A DNA stretch of 64,000 nt, from contig JAMPXP010000004.1 of NCBI GenBank assembly GCA_023701135.1, forward strand, positions 124,001 through 188,000, given 5' to 3'. The notes under the pieces are model-generated. The model was not told the DNA's origin and did not search any database. It saw only the letters and a program-made list of their open reading frames with translations. This document shows positions 47,417-55,624 of this stretch, piece by piece; the first letter of the stretch is position 1, and each line of letters starts with the position of its first letter. The translations under genes and the position numbers were made by a program. This stretch comes from Desulfobacula sp. (GTDB lineage: Bacteria; Desulfobacterota; Desulfobacteria; Desulfobacterales; Desulfobacteraceae).

Positions 47417-47671
47417 TTAATAATGGTATCTGAGCTGGGCGATCAGGACAGCATCATTTTCAATTTTATAAATGATCCGGTGCTCGTGGCTGATTCTTCT
47501 AGACCAGTATCCGGCAAGATTGTGTTTGAGGGGTTCGGGTTTCCCGAGGCCTTCATATTTGTTTCGCAGGATGTCTTTGATAAGGGTATTAATCCGGTTC
47601 AGAGTTCTTTTATCCGTGTTCTGCCAGTACAAATAGTCTTCCCAGGCATGTTCGGAGAATATCAGCTTCAT
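47417..47671 (-). CDS. yoeB: YoeB-family mRNA interferase toxin
   Basis: This 84-residue toxin belongs to the YoeB/Txe branch of the RelE superfamily, which cleaves ribosome-bound mRNA. GLGKPEPLKHNLAGYWSRRI, HRIIYKI and the C-terminal RYHY (catalytic His and Tyr) are all present, so it looks active. It overlaps the antitoxin stop by 4 bases, the normal antitoxin-first arrangement. It is convergent with the cyclase gene, 49 bases away. Confidence 0.96.
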   Translation of the reverse strand: MKLIFSEHAWEDYLYWQNTDKRTLNRINTLIKDILRNKYEGLGKPEPLKHNLAGYWSRRISHEHRIIYKIENDAVLIAQLRYHY

Positions 47672-47919
47672 TCAGCCAGTTCTCTTTCTTTTCCCCGGCC
47701 CTTTGTCAGTTCTTCTATGGATTCCATCAGTCTTTTTGCGTTCTTCGGGCTCTGCAATAAATATGCGGTTTCATTCAGTGCTTCATAATCCTGGAGAGAC
47801 AGCAAGACCACAGCTTCATTATTTTTGCGGGTGATGATGATCGGATCATGATCGTCGCAGACTTGTTTTATGGTGCCGGCAAGATTATTCCTTGCCGTTG
47901 TATACGTGATGGCTCTCAT
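47668..47919 (-). CDS. yefM: YefM/Phd-family antitoxin
   Basis: This 83-residue antitoxin starts MRAITYTTARNNLAGTIKQV, the Phd/YefM DNA-binding fold, with PIIITRKNNEAVVLLSLQDYEAL. A C-terminal helix (AKRLMESIEELTKG) is expected to wrap YoeB. It should repress its own promoter. A palindrome that fits a YefM operator lies 31 bases upstream of its start. The start is preceded by a GGAGG-type site. Confidence 0.95.
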   Translation of the reverse strand: MRAITYTTARNNLAGTIKQVCDDHDPIIITRKNNEAVVLLSLQDYEALNETAYLLQSPKNAKRLMESIEELTKGRGKERELAE

Positions 47920-47950
47920 TTATTTCCTCCGGAAAGATGCTCATTATAGA

Positions 47951-47968
47951 TGTACAATATATTGCACA
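47951..47968 (-). promoter_or_regulatory. Probable YefM operator
   Basis: TGTACAATATATTGCACA is an 18-base palindrome with one mismatched pair and contains a TGTACA-type core, the class of sequence bound by YefM/Phd antitoxins. It lies directly upstream of yefM. The -35 of the divergent indolepyruvate oxidoreductase promoter is only about 36 bases away. Confidence 0.65.
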
Positions 47969-48003
47969 TGTAACCCCCGGATGTCAATGCCGGAAAATAA
48001 TTC

Positions 48004-48040
48004 TTGACACTGAATTGCTGTACACCGTATACCGTATACG
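48004..48040 (+). promoter_or_regulatory. Sigma-70 promoter with GntR-type operator (site 2)
   Basis: TTGACA (48004-48009) is followed after 18 bases by TATACC. Hexamers GTACAC, GTATAC and GTATAC start at 48020, 48027 and 48034, exactly 7 bases apart. The last two form the palindrome CGTATACCGTATACG over the -10. The arrangement matches sites at 20904 and 50587. Its position rules out the track's iorA start at 48004. Confidence 0.8.
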
Positions 48041-48087
48041 AGTCGGCGGCACCATATTGGAATCAATCAAAACGTAAGGATCTGAAA

Positions 48088-49959
48088 ATGAAAGAGGAAT
48101 TTTTGTTAGGAAACGGCGCCATGGCCATCGGACTTCTGGAAGCAGGCTGCCAGATTATGACCTCGTATCCGGGAACCCCGTCCAGTGAAATCCTTCCCGA
48201 GGTGGTCCGGTTTTCCAGGATGAGCAAACTGAACACCAGCATTGAATGGTCGATCAATGAGAAGGTCGCCTTTGACAATGCCTTTGCAGCAGCCATCTCC
48301 GGCAAGCGGGCTGCCTGCTGCATGAAAATGGTAGGCCTGAATGTGGCTGCGGATTCGTTCATGTCTGCGGCCTATATCGGTAATATCGGCGGGCTTGTCA
48401 TTATTTCCTGCGATGATCCGGGACCCCATTCGTCCCAGACCGAACAGGATTCCAGGCTCATGGCAAGGCTGGCCAAGGTGCCGGTGCTGGACCCGGGCAG
48501 CCCGGAAGAGGCCAGGGAAATGATCAAATTCGCCTTTGACCTGTCCGAGGAATTCCAGGTGCCGGTGCTGGTGAGGCCGGCCATCCGGGTCTGCCATGCC
48601 CGCCAGAACATCAAATACAAGACCCTGAAAAACAACCTGACCAAGGCCGATTTTAAAAAAGAACCCACCCGCTGGGCATCCACCCCGAAATTCCGGTTTT
48701 TGCAGCACAAAGCCCTGAATGAAAAGCATGTCAACATCAGCGAAAAATTCAATACCCTCAAGGCCTTTAACCAGCACACCCTTAAAAAGGGAAAGACCTA
48801 TCCCTTTGGGGTAATTACCGGCGGGGTCCCGTCCAGCGTGGTCAAGGATCTGTTTGAAGAATACAGCAGAAAGGATATCCCCATGCTGAAACTCGGGGCG
48901 CCCTATCCTTTCCCGGAAAAACTGGCCGGCGAATTCCTGGCCGCCTGCGACAAGGTCCTGGTCATTGAAGAGACGGACACGGTCATTGAATATATGCTCA
49001 GGGACAAGCATAAAACCCTGGGACGGTTTTCCGGCCATGTGCCCATGGAAGGCGAGCTGGTTCCAGAAAAAATAGAAACGATCCTGAACAAGGCCCTGGC
49101 CGACTGCCGGCAAAAACCCCTGTCGGATTTTGACGGCGGACGAGCGGCCTTCGGCCTGGTGGCTGAACTGGGCCTTCCCCTCCGGAAACCCACCCTCTGT
49201 CCGGGCTGCCCCCACCGGGCATCCTTTTATTCCATCCGCAAGGCCATGCCCAAAGCCATTTTTCCATCGGACATCGGGTGCTATACCCTGGGCTCCAACC
49301 TTGGCGTGGTGGACACGGTGCTGGACATGGGGGCCGGGATTACCATGGCCTCGGGCTTTTATAACGCCTATATCCAGGACGGGGTGCAAAAACCCATTGT
49401 GGCGACCCTGGGCGATTCCACCTTTTTCCATTCCGGCATCACCGGGCTCATCAATGCGGTTTACAATGATTCCCGGTTTATCCTGGTCATCCTTGACAAC
49501 GGCATCACGGCCATGACCGGCATGCAGCCTGCCATTACCCAGGGGCTTCGGGTGGACGGCCGGAAAGGCAATGCCGTTTCCCTTGAAGGCGTGGTCCAGG
49601 GCTGCGGGGTCAAATACCTGAAAGTGGTGGACCCCTTTGATACCAAGAACATGATCAAGACCATCAAGAAGGCGGCCGACTATGTCACTGATCCGGAAGG
49701 CGGCATTGCCGTCATCATCTCCCGCCATCCCTGTGTCATCGGGTTCAAGGATGCAGCCATCCCGGAAAAGATATCCGTCCGCGTATCCGACGAATGCAAT
49801 GACTGCGGGTTCTGCCGGGACCGGTTTGAATGCCCGGCCCTGTTCCGGAACCCGGAAACGGAAAAAACCGAAATCAATACAGTGCTTTGTGCCGAGTGTG
49901 GGGTCTGTCTTCAGGTCTGCCCGCGAAAAGCCATAACAAAGTGTGATCATCAATTTTGA
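48088..49959 (+). CDS. iorA: Indolepyruvate:ferredoxin oxidoreductase alpha subunit
   Basis: This is a 623-residue IorA, with start at 48088 after AAGGA because the track start lies in the promoter. With IorB it converts aryl-2-oxoacids such as indolepyruvate to aryl-acetyl-CoA, CO2 and reduced ferredoxin. The N-terminal domain has MTSYPGTPSSEI, the TPP domain CPGCPHR and GDSTFFHSGITG, and the C-terminal ferredoxin domain CNDCGFC and CAECGVCLQVCP. In this locus it would link tryptophan-derived indolepyruvate to the indoleacetate pathway. Phenylpyruvate or hydroxyphenylpyruvate are alternative substrates. Confidence 0.93.
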   Translation: MKEEFLLGNGAMAIGLLEAGCQIMTSYPGTPSSEILPEVVRFSRMSKLNTSIEWSINEKVAFDNAFAAAISGKRAACCMKMVGLNVAADSFMSAAYIGNIGGLVIISCDDPGPHSSQTEQDSRLMARLAKVPVLDPGSPEEAREMIKFAFDLSEEFQVPVLVRPAIRVCHARQNIKYKTLKNNLTKADFKKEPTRWASTPKFRFLQHKALNEKHVNISEKFNTLKAFNQHTLKKGKTYPFGVITGGVPSSVVKDLFEEYSRKDIPMLKLGAPYPFPEKLAGEFLAACDKVLVIEETDTVIEYMLRDKHKTLGRFSGHVPMEGELVPEKIETILNKALADCRQKPLSDFDGGRAAFGLVAELGLPLRKPTLCPGCPHRASFYSIRKAMPKAIFPSDIGCYTLGSNLGVVDTVLDMGAGITMASGFYNAYIQDGVQKPIVATLGDSTFFHSGITGLINAVYNDSRFILVILDNGITAMTGMQPAITQGLRVDGRKGNAVSLEGVVQGCGVKYLKVVDPFDTKNMIKTIKKAADYVTDPEGGIAVIISRHPCVIGFKDAAIPEKISVRVSDECNDCGFCRDRFECPALFRNPETEKTEINTVLCAECGVCLQVCPRKAITKCDHQF

Positions 49960-49982
49960 TACTCAACAGGGAGACAAATAAT

Positions 49983-50555
49983 ATGAAAACCATCAATTAT
50001 GTATTAAGCGGTCTCGGCGGCCAGGGCATCCTTTTCATGACCAAGGTGTTTGCCGCCACGGCATTGGAAAAGGGCTATAATGTCCTGGGGGCGGAAACCC
50101 ACGGCATGGCCCAGCGCGGCGGGTCCGTCGTGTCCCACCTCAGGGTGGGGGAAGCCCGGTCCAGCCTGGTCCGGGCCGGAGCGGCAGACTTTCTCATTTC
50201 CATGGATGAATCCGAAGCCTACCGGTACCTGCCCTATCTGAAAAAAGGCGGGACCTTATTTGCCAACGCCCCTTCCAAATCCTTTCCGGACAAACGGGTG
50301 GCTGCTTATTTAAAGCAGCATAAAATTAAGGCCTTTGCCATGGAAGCATCGAAAAAAGCCATGGACCTGGGTTCCCCCAAATCCACCAACCTGGCCATGG
50401 TGGCCTTTTACTCGGCCTTCGGCCTTGGGCCTTTGAATGCCGAAGACCTGAGAGGCACCGTGGAAAAAATGAGCCCGGCCAAGGTCAGGGAAACCAATCT
50501 GAAGATCTTTGATGCCTGCCATGATGCAGGCAAAAAAATCGCAGCGGCAGGGTGA
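49983..50555 (+). CDS. iorB: Indolepyruvate:ferredoxin oxidoreductase beta subunit
   Basis: IorB (190 residues) is the gamma-domain partner of IorA. The signature GLGGQGILFMTKVFA is followed by GAETHGMAQRGGSVVSHLR, both diagnostic. The start is the ATG at 49983, about 8 bases after GGGAGAC. The longer track start overlaps iorA without a binding site. It closes a two-gene operon, and a weak hairpin follows before the next promoter. Confidence 0.94.
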   Translation: MKTINYVLSGLGGQGILFMTKVFAATALEKGYNVLGAETHGMAQRGGSVVSHLRVGEARSSLVRAGAADFLISMDESEAYRYLPYLKKGGTLFANAPSKSFPDKRVAAYLKQHKIKAFAMEASKKAMDLGSPKSTNLAMVAFYSAFGLGPLNAEDLRGTVEKMSPAKVRETNLKIFDACHDAGKKIAAAG

Positions 50556-50561
50556 GAAAAT

Positions 50562-50586
50562 TACCGCCGGCCGGTAGGAATTTTTC
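50562..50586 (+). terminator. Weak hairpin terminator after iorB
   Basis: TACCG and CGGTA pair across a CCGGC loop and are followed by GGAATTTTTC. The stem is short and the T-run starts a few bases late, so termination may be partial. It overlaps the approach to the next promoter. Confidence 0.45.
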
Positions 50587-50630
50587 TTGACAGGGATCAA
50601 GTGTATACAGTATACCGTATACACTTGATC
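50587..50630 (+). promoter_or_regulatory. Sigma-70 promoter with triple GTATAC operator (site 3)
   Basis: TTGACA (50587-50592) is followed after 18 bases by TATACC. Three GTATAC hexamers start at 50603, 50610 and 50617, a strict 7-base phase. They lie inside a larger perfect inverted repeat with arms GATCAAGTGTATAC (50595-50608) and GTATACACTTGATC (50617-50630). This promoter serves the operon that encodes the GntR regulator itself, which implies autoregulation. Confidence 0.82.
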
Positions 50631-50677
50631 TATGAATTAGCGTTAACGCTATCGATTATTAATATATGGGAGCCTCT

Positions 50678-51868
50678 ATGGAACTTTTTAAAAATCTCAC
50701 CGTATTATCGCTGGAGCAGGCAACTGTCGCACCTTATCTGACCTTTCGGCTGGCCCAGGACGGGATGAATGTCATCCGCCTGGAACACCCGGTATTCGGT
50801 GATCCCAACCGGTTCATCGGCGGCAACGTGCTCAACGAAGAACGGATGAATGCCTATTTTCTGTGCATCAATTCCGGCAAAAAGGCCCTGACCCTGAACA
50901 TGGCAGACCCCAAGGGCCGGGAAATCTTTTACGAACTGTTGGAAAAGCTCAAGGTGGATATCTTTGTCACCAACCAGTTGCCCAAAAATTATGAAAAGCT
51001 GGGCTGCGCCTATGACCTGATGAAAAAAATCAAACCCGATATCATCTGGCTGGGCCTCACCGGGTTTGGTCCGGATTCCAATGAAGGGGCCTATGACCCC
51101 ATTCTCCAGGCCCGGTCCGGCCTCATGGAATTGACGGGTGAAGCAGGCGGTGATCCCCAGGTTTTGGGCATTCCCCTGCCGGACATGGGCACCAGCGAAC
51201 ACGGGTACGGGCTGTTGATGAAAGCCCTCTTTAAACGGGCCGTCACCGGTGAAGGGACGCGCATCGACCTTTCCATGTTTGAATCCACGGTATCCTGGCT
51301 CACGGTTCCCATCGCCCTGACCAAGAGTTTCGGCGCCAAAATATCCCGCCGGGGCAATACCCATGAATTTTTCTGTCCCGTGTCCGTATACAAAACCAAA
51401 GATGGATTTGTCTATCTTGCCGTCGGCAATGACCGCCAGTGGGAATCCATGACGGCTTTAGACATGTTCAAATCCCTGGCCAAGGAAGAATACAAGAAAA
51501 ACAAGGGCCGCATCGCCGATGTCCACAACCTGAACAAGCGCATCACCGCCATTACGGAACAGCATACCTCGGAAGACCTCATCAAACTGTTTACCTCCAT
51601 TACCGTGCCCATCTCCGGTATCAAAAATGTGGAGCAGGTTATCGAGGACCCCCTGGTGGCCAAACGGATTCTGTCCTCCACCGACCCGAAAACCGGGACA
51701 ACGGTGACCCTGGCTCCGCCGCCGAACATGACGCCCTTTCTTGAGGCCTCGGACCGCAAACTGTCTTTCCCGCCCCGGTTCGGACAAGAGAACAAGGCCG
51801 TCTACGGGGATATCCTGGGATACAGCGACACCGCTCTGGCGGAATTTAAGGAAAAAGGGATCATTTAA
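50678..51868 (+). CDS. Class III CoA-transferase (CaiB/BaiF family)
   Basis: This 396-residue protein transfers CoA between carboxylic acids. Family features are the N-terminal NLTVLSLEQATVAPYLTFRLAQDGMNVIRLE, a probable catalytic aspartate in PLPDMGTSEHGYGLL, and ISRRGNTHEFFCPVSVYKTKDGFVYLAV. The start is placed at 50678, about 7 bases after GGGAG, rather than at 50666. In the anaerobic indoleacetate pathway a family III transferase activates (2-aminophenyl)succinate. Its position first in the regulator-mutase operon fits that role. Other aryl-succinates are possible. Confidence 0.9.
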   Translation: MELFKNLTVLSLEQATVAPYLTFRLAQDGMNVIRLEHPVFGDPNRFIGGNVLNEERMNAYFLCINSGKKALTLNMADPKGREIFYELLEKLKVDIFVTNQLPKNYEKLGCAYDLMKKIKPDIIWLGLTGFGPDSNEGAYDPILQARSGLMELTGEAGGDPQVLGIPLPDMGTSEHGYGLLMKALFKRAVTGEGTRIDLSMFESTVSWLTVPIALTKSFGAKISRRGNTHEFFCPVSVYKTKDGFVYLAVGNDRQWESMTALDMFKSLAKEEYKKNKGRIADVHNLNKRITAITEQHTSEDLIKLFTSITVPISGIKNVEQVIEDPLVAKRILSSTDPKTGTTVTLAPPPNMTPFLEASDRKLSFPPRFGQENKAVYGDILGYSDTALAEFKEKGII

Positions 51869-52554
51869 TGAAACTGAACACCAGTTTTAAGGAACGAAAA
51901 TCTCTGGGCCAGGATGTGTTTGACTATCTGAAAAACGCCATCATCGACCAGACCATTGAACCGGGTTCAAGACTTGTGGAAAGCAAACTGGCAGAAATGC
52001 TGGGCATCAGCCGGACCCCTCTGCGGGAAGCCCTGCACAAGCTGGAACGGGAGGAATGGATTGAAAAAACCCCCTCCGGCGGATTCCAGGTCGTCAGCCT
52101 GACCCGGCACGACATTGAAGAAACCTTCGGCATCCGGAGTGTTCTTGAAGCCTATGCGGCCCGGCTGGCTGCTGAAAACTACCAGGAAAAAGACCTCTTC
52201 CCCCTGGAAAAAAAGATGCTGGAATACCAGAAATGCCTGGAAAAAAAAGCCAATGACAAGCTCCAGAAAATCAATACCGAATTCCATGATCTTTTGTATG
52301 CCCTCTCCCGGAACCCCAAACTCATCAAGATGATCAACCAGCTCAGGGCTCAAATCGCACGGTTCCGGCAGATCATCCTGAAGCAGGATGAATATGCCGT
52401 GGAAAGCAATGAAGATCATTTCAAAATGCTGGAAGCCATTAAAAACCGGGACGGCGATGCCGTTGAAAAACTGGTCCGGGACCATATCCTCAAGGGGAAA
52501 AAGGCGGTTTTAAACCAATTGGTGGAAGAAGGAAAAGAGCAGAAGAGTGCTTGA
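51868..52554 (+). CDS. GntR-family (FadR/FCD) transcriptional regulator
   Basis: This 228-residue regulator has an N-terminal winged helix (GSRLVESKLAEMLGISRTPLREALHKLEREEWIE) and a C-terminal FCD ligand domain. Putative metal-binding histidines lie in NTEFHDLLY, SNEDHFKML and VRDHILKG. It starts within the stop of the CoA-transferase gene (TAATG) and overlaps the MeaB gene by 8 bases. FadR-type regulators bind short GT-AC palindromes and release them on binding an acyl-CoA or aromatic acid. It is the natural candidate for the GTATAC sites at 20918, 48020 and 50603. Confidence 0.92.
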   Translation: MKLNTSFKERKSLGQDVFDYLKNAIIDQTIEPGSRLVESKLAEMLGISRTPLREALHKLEREEWIEKTPSGGFQVVSLTRHDIEETFGIRSVLEAYAARLAAENYQEKDLFPLEKKMLEYQKCLEKKANDKLQKINTEFHDLLYALSRNPKLIKMINQLRAQIARFRQIILKQDEYAVESNEDHFKMLEAIKNRDGDAVEKLVRDHILKGKKAVLNQLVEEGKEQKSA

Positions 52555-53515
52555 TATAAAAGACATACTGGCCGGAAACCAGAACGCCGGGGCCGGGATG
52601 ATCCGTCTCGTTGAAGACCGGGACCCGTTGGCCCATGAGCTTTTGAAGCGACTCTACCCCCATGCCGGCCGTGCCTTTATCATCGGCATCACCGGATCTC
52701 CGGGCGTGGGCAAATCCTCCCTCATTGACGGGCTTATAGCCGAATTCCGCGGGCTGAACAAACGGGTGGCCGTCATTGCCTGCGACCCGTCCAGCCCGGT
52801 TACGGGAGGCGCCATTCTGGGGGACCGGCTGCGCATGCAACGCCATGCCGCCGATGAAGGCGTATTCATCCGTTCCATGGCATCCAGGGGGGAAAAAGGC
52901 GGACTTTCACGGGCTGCCAAAGATGCTGTCCTTGTCCTGGATGCCATGGGCTATCCCATCATTATCATTGAAACCGCCGGGGCCGGACAGACCGAGGTGG
53001 ATGTGGCCGACATCGCCCACTCGGTGGGCATTGTCACCATCCCCGGCACCGGGGACGGCATCCAGGCCATCAAGGCCGGTATTCTGGAAACCGGGGATGT
53101 GTTCATCGTCAACAAAAGCGACCGGCCCGACAGCGAGGCGGCCGTGTTTGAGTTGAATATGATGCTGGGCCTGCGGCCGCCCTCAAAGGACGTGTGGAAA
53201 CCCCTTGTCCTTCAAACCCAAGCCCTGGACGGCACAGGAGTAAGAGAGCTGGCCCGGGTCTTTTTATCCCATTTTGATTTTTTAAGGCAGGAAGGCCGCC
53301 TGGAAAAAAAACAAATAAAAATGGAAAGCCGATATTTTCAATCCCTTGTAAGGGACCTGGCCCTGGAAAAAATCATGGCGGCCCTGGAAACCTCAAAGGG
53401 ATATCAGGACGCCTTTAAAAAAATCAGACTCAGGGGAACAGACCCGGTAACAGCGGCGGAAAGCGTGATGGATACCATACGGGTTTTAAATAACGATACA
53501 AAATATCATTGCTGA
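52547..53515 (+). CDS. meaB: MeaB/ArgK-type GTPase, chaperone of B12-dependent mutase
   Basis: This 322-residue G3E GTPase loads and protects adenosylcobalamin on acyl-CoA mutases. Motifs are Walker A GSPGVGKSSL, IACDPSSPVTGG, ETAGAGQTEVD and the guanine-specific NKSD. The start is a GTG at 52547, inside the regulator gene, so translation is coupled. The two mutase subunits follow directly, which identifies its client. Confidence 0.94.
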   Translation: MLDIKDILAGNQNAGAGMIRLVEDRDPLAHELLKRLYPHAGRAFIIGITGSPGVGKSSLIDGLIAEFRGLNKRVAVIACDPSSPVTGGAILGDRLRMQRHAADEGVFIRSMASRGEKGGLSRAAKDAVLVLDAMGYPIIIIETAGAGQTEVDVADIAHSVGIVTIPGTGDGIQAIKAGILETGDVFIVNKSDRPDSEAAVFELNMMLGLRPPSKDVWKPLVLQTQALDGTGVRELARVFLSHFDFLRQEGRLEKKQIKMESRYFQSLVRDLALEKIMAALETSKGYQDAFKKIRLRGTDPVTAAESVMDTIRVLNNDTKYHC

Positions 53516-53528
53516 TAAAGGAAAAAAA

Positions 53529-53927
53529 ATGGAAACAAAAAGCAAAATTCGGATACTGATCGCAAAACCCGGGCTGGACGGCCATGACAAGGGCGCCAAG
53601 GTCGTGGCCCTTGCCCTCAGGGATGCCGGTATGGAAGTGATCTATTCAGGGCTTCACCAGACCCTGGACCAGATTATTCAGAGCGCCGTCCAGGAGTCGG
53701 TGGATGTCATCGGTCTGTCCATCATGTCCGGGGCCCATCTGCCCATCTGCCAAAAACTCATGGCCATGATGCGGGAAAAGGGGCTCGCCCATGCAAAGCT
53801 CACCGTGGGCGGGGTCATTCCCCACCAGGACATCCCCAAACTCAAAGAAATCGGGGTGGCGGCCGTGTTTCCCGGCGGAACTTCCTTTGAGGACATCATC
53901 AACGGCATAAACCGCCTGTTTGAATAA
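53529..53927 (+). CDS. B12-binding small subunit of acyl-CoA mutase
   Basis: This 132-residue protein is a complete cobalamin-binding domain with the base-off/His-on motif DGHDKG in PGLDGHDKGAKVVALAL, followed by GLSIMSGAHL and VGGVIPHQDIPKL. It is separate from the catalytic barrel, as in isobutyryl-CoA, 2-hydroxyisobutyryl-CoA and archaeal methylmalonyl-CoA mutases. It pairs with the large subunit 30 bases downstream. Confidence 0.94.
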   Translation: METKSKIRILIAKPGLDGHDKGAKVVALALRDAGMEVIYSGLHQTLDQIIQSAVQESVDVIGLSIMSGAHLPICQKLMAMMREKGLAHAKLTVGGVIPHQDIPKLKEIGVAAVFPGGTSFEDIINGINRLFE

Positions 53928-53957
53928 TATCGTTGCCAAAGAATGGAGAAATAAACC

Positions 53958-55610
53958 ATGGGTGTTGCAAAATACATAAAAAACGAAAAAGATGCCATTA
54001 AAGAGGTGATCTACCAGTCCGGCATCACGGTGAAACCTTCCTACGGCCCGGAAGACCTTGAACGGGCAGGCTTTTCATATGAAAAGGACCTGGGCGCGCC
54101 GGGAGAATATCCCTTTACCCGCAGTATCCACCCCCAGAGCTACCGGAGCCGCGCCTGGACCACCCGTCAGTATACGGGCTTCGGCACGCCGGAAGAAACC
54201 AACGAACGGTTCAAGCTCATGATTGCCAACGGCCAGAACGGCCTTAACGTGGCCTTTGACCTGCCCACCCAGATGGGCTATGACTCGGATCATCCCCTGG
54301 CCGAAGGCGAAGTGGGACGGGTGGGCATGGCCATTGATTCCCTCAGGGATTTTGAAGCCGCCTTTAAAGGCATCCCCCTGGACCGCATCGGGTCAGGGCT
54401 CACCATCAACGCCGTGGCCACCATCATGATGGCCATGTACCAGGCCGTGGCGGAAAAATTCGGGTATTCCAAAAACCAGATCTCCACCACTCCCCAGAAT
54501 GATATTTTAAAAGAAATGATCGGCCGGGGCGCCTGGATTTTTCCGGTGGAACACGGGGTCCGTCTCGTGGGCGACTCCATTGAATATGCCGTAAAAGAAC
54601 TGCCCAAATCCAACCCGGTCTCCATCTGCGGCTACCATATCCGGGAATCCGGGGCCACCCCGGCCCAGGAAATCGCCTATGCCTTTGAGATTGCCAAGGC
54701 CTATATTGAAAATGTGACCCAACGCGGGATCAAACCCGAGGATTTTGTGGGACGGTTCTCCTTTAACCTGAATGTCTACGGCAACCTCTGGGAACAGATC
54801 GCCAAATTCAGGGCTGCGAGAAAACTCTGGGCCAAAATGCTGAAAGAAGACTACGGGGTCAAAGACAATAAAAACCTGTTCCTCCGGGGCCTTTTCGGCG
54901 GCGGCGGGTCGGGCCTCACCAAGGAACAGCCGGAAAACAATATCATGAGAGGGGCCTATTACGCCCTGGGGGCCGCCCTGTCCGGTGCCCAGACCACGGC
55001 CCTCTGCTCCTTTGACGAAGCCTATACCATTCCGACCCCGCGTTCGGCTCTCTTGTCTTTGCGAACCCTTGAAATCCTCATGGATGAAGTGGGCCTCCGG
55101 GATACCGTGGACCCCCTGGCCGGGTCCTATTTCGTCGAGACCCTGACCCTTGAAATGGAAAAGAAAATCCTTGAGGAAATGAAGGAAGTGGAAAAATGGG
55201 GCGGCATGGTCAAAAGCATTTCCAACGGCTTTGTCCAGAGAAAGGTGTCCCGACAAGCCTATGAATTTGAAAAAGGGCTCCAGTCCGGCGAATACCGGAA
55301 GGTGGGCGTGGTGCCGGTGTCTGAAAAAGGCACGGCCAAGGACCCGGGAACCGAAGCCGCTGCTGTGGAACTCCACGAATACAACGAAGCCTGGGCTGAA
55401 AAATCCAAGGCCAATTTAAAAGAGCTGAGAAGGACCCGGAACGGCAAGGATGTGGCCGAAACGCTGAAGGGTCTTGAAAAAGCGGCGAAAACCAGTGAAA
55501 ACGTCATGCCCCATCTGGTCAAATGCTGTCATGCCTATGCCACGGTGGGAGAAATGGCCGGGGTGTTCCGGCAGGTATTCGGCGAATGGAAAGAGCCTGA
55601 TTTTTATTAA
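53958..55610 (+). CDS. Acyl-CoA mutase large subunit (aryl-succinyl-CoA mutase candidate)
   Basis: This 550-residue TIM-barrel subunit of the methylmalonyl-CoA mutase superfamily catalyses B12-dependent carbon-skeleton rearrangement. TRQYTGFGTPEETNERF, VAFDLPTQMGYDSDHP, PQNDILKEMIGRG and ICGYHIRESGATPAQEIAYAFE are superfamily motifs. The methylmalonyl-CoA mutase segment IFPPEPS reads IFPVEHG here, a change next to the substrate carboxylate site that argues against methylmalonyl-CoA. In the indoleacetate pathway the mutase converts (2-aminophenyl)succinyl-CoA to (2-aminobenzyl)malonyl-CoA, which I propose here. Sequence alone does not prove the substrate. Confidence 0.9.
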   Translation: MGVAKYIKNEKDAIKEVIYQSGITVKPSYGPEDLERAGFSYEKDLGAPGEYPFTRSIHPQSYRSRAWTTRQYTGFGTPEETNERFKLMIANGQNGLNVAFDLPTQMGYDSDHPLAEGEVGRVGMAIDSLRDFEAAFKGIPLDRIGSGLTINAVATIMMAMYQAVAEKFGYSKNQISTTPQNDILKEMIGRGAWIFPVEHGVRLVGDSIEYAVKELPKSNPVSICGYHIRESGATPAQEIAYAFEIAKAYIENVTQRGIKPEDFVGRFSFNLNVYGNLWEQIAKFRAARKLWAKMLKEDYGVKDNKNLFLRGLFGGGGSGLTKEQPENNIMRGAYYALGAALSGAQTTALCSFDEAYTIPTPRSALLSLRTLEILMDEVGLRDTVDPLAGSYFVETLTLEMEKKILEEMKEVEKWGGMVKSISNGFVQRKVSRQAYEFEKGLQSGEYRKVGVVPVSEKGTAKDPGTEAAAVELHEYNEAWAEKSKANLKELRRTRNGKDVAETLKGLEKAAKTSENVMPHLVKCCHAYATVGEMAGVFRQVFGEWKEPDFY

Positions 55611-55624
55611 AACGGAGGTGACCT

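Noticed and set aside
47399-47788. 129-residue plus ORF
   Set aside because: Overlaps yoeB and yefM on the other strand, both strongly recognisable.
48004-48087. Upstream start of iorA in the ORF track
   Set aside because: It begins in the -35 element of the promoter and so cannot be transcribed as part of the message.
48106-49953. 615-residue minus ORF
   Set aside because: Antisense shadow of iorA, with composition typical of the reverse frame of a GC-rich gene.
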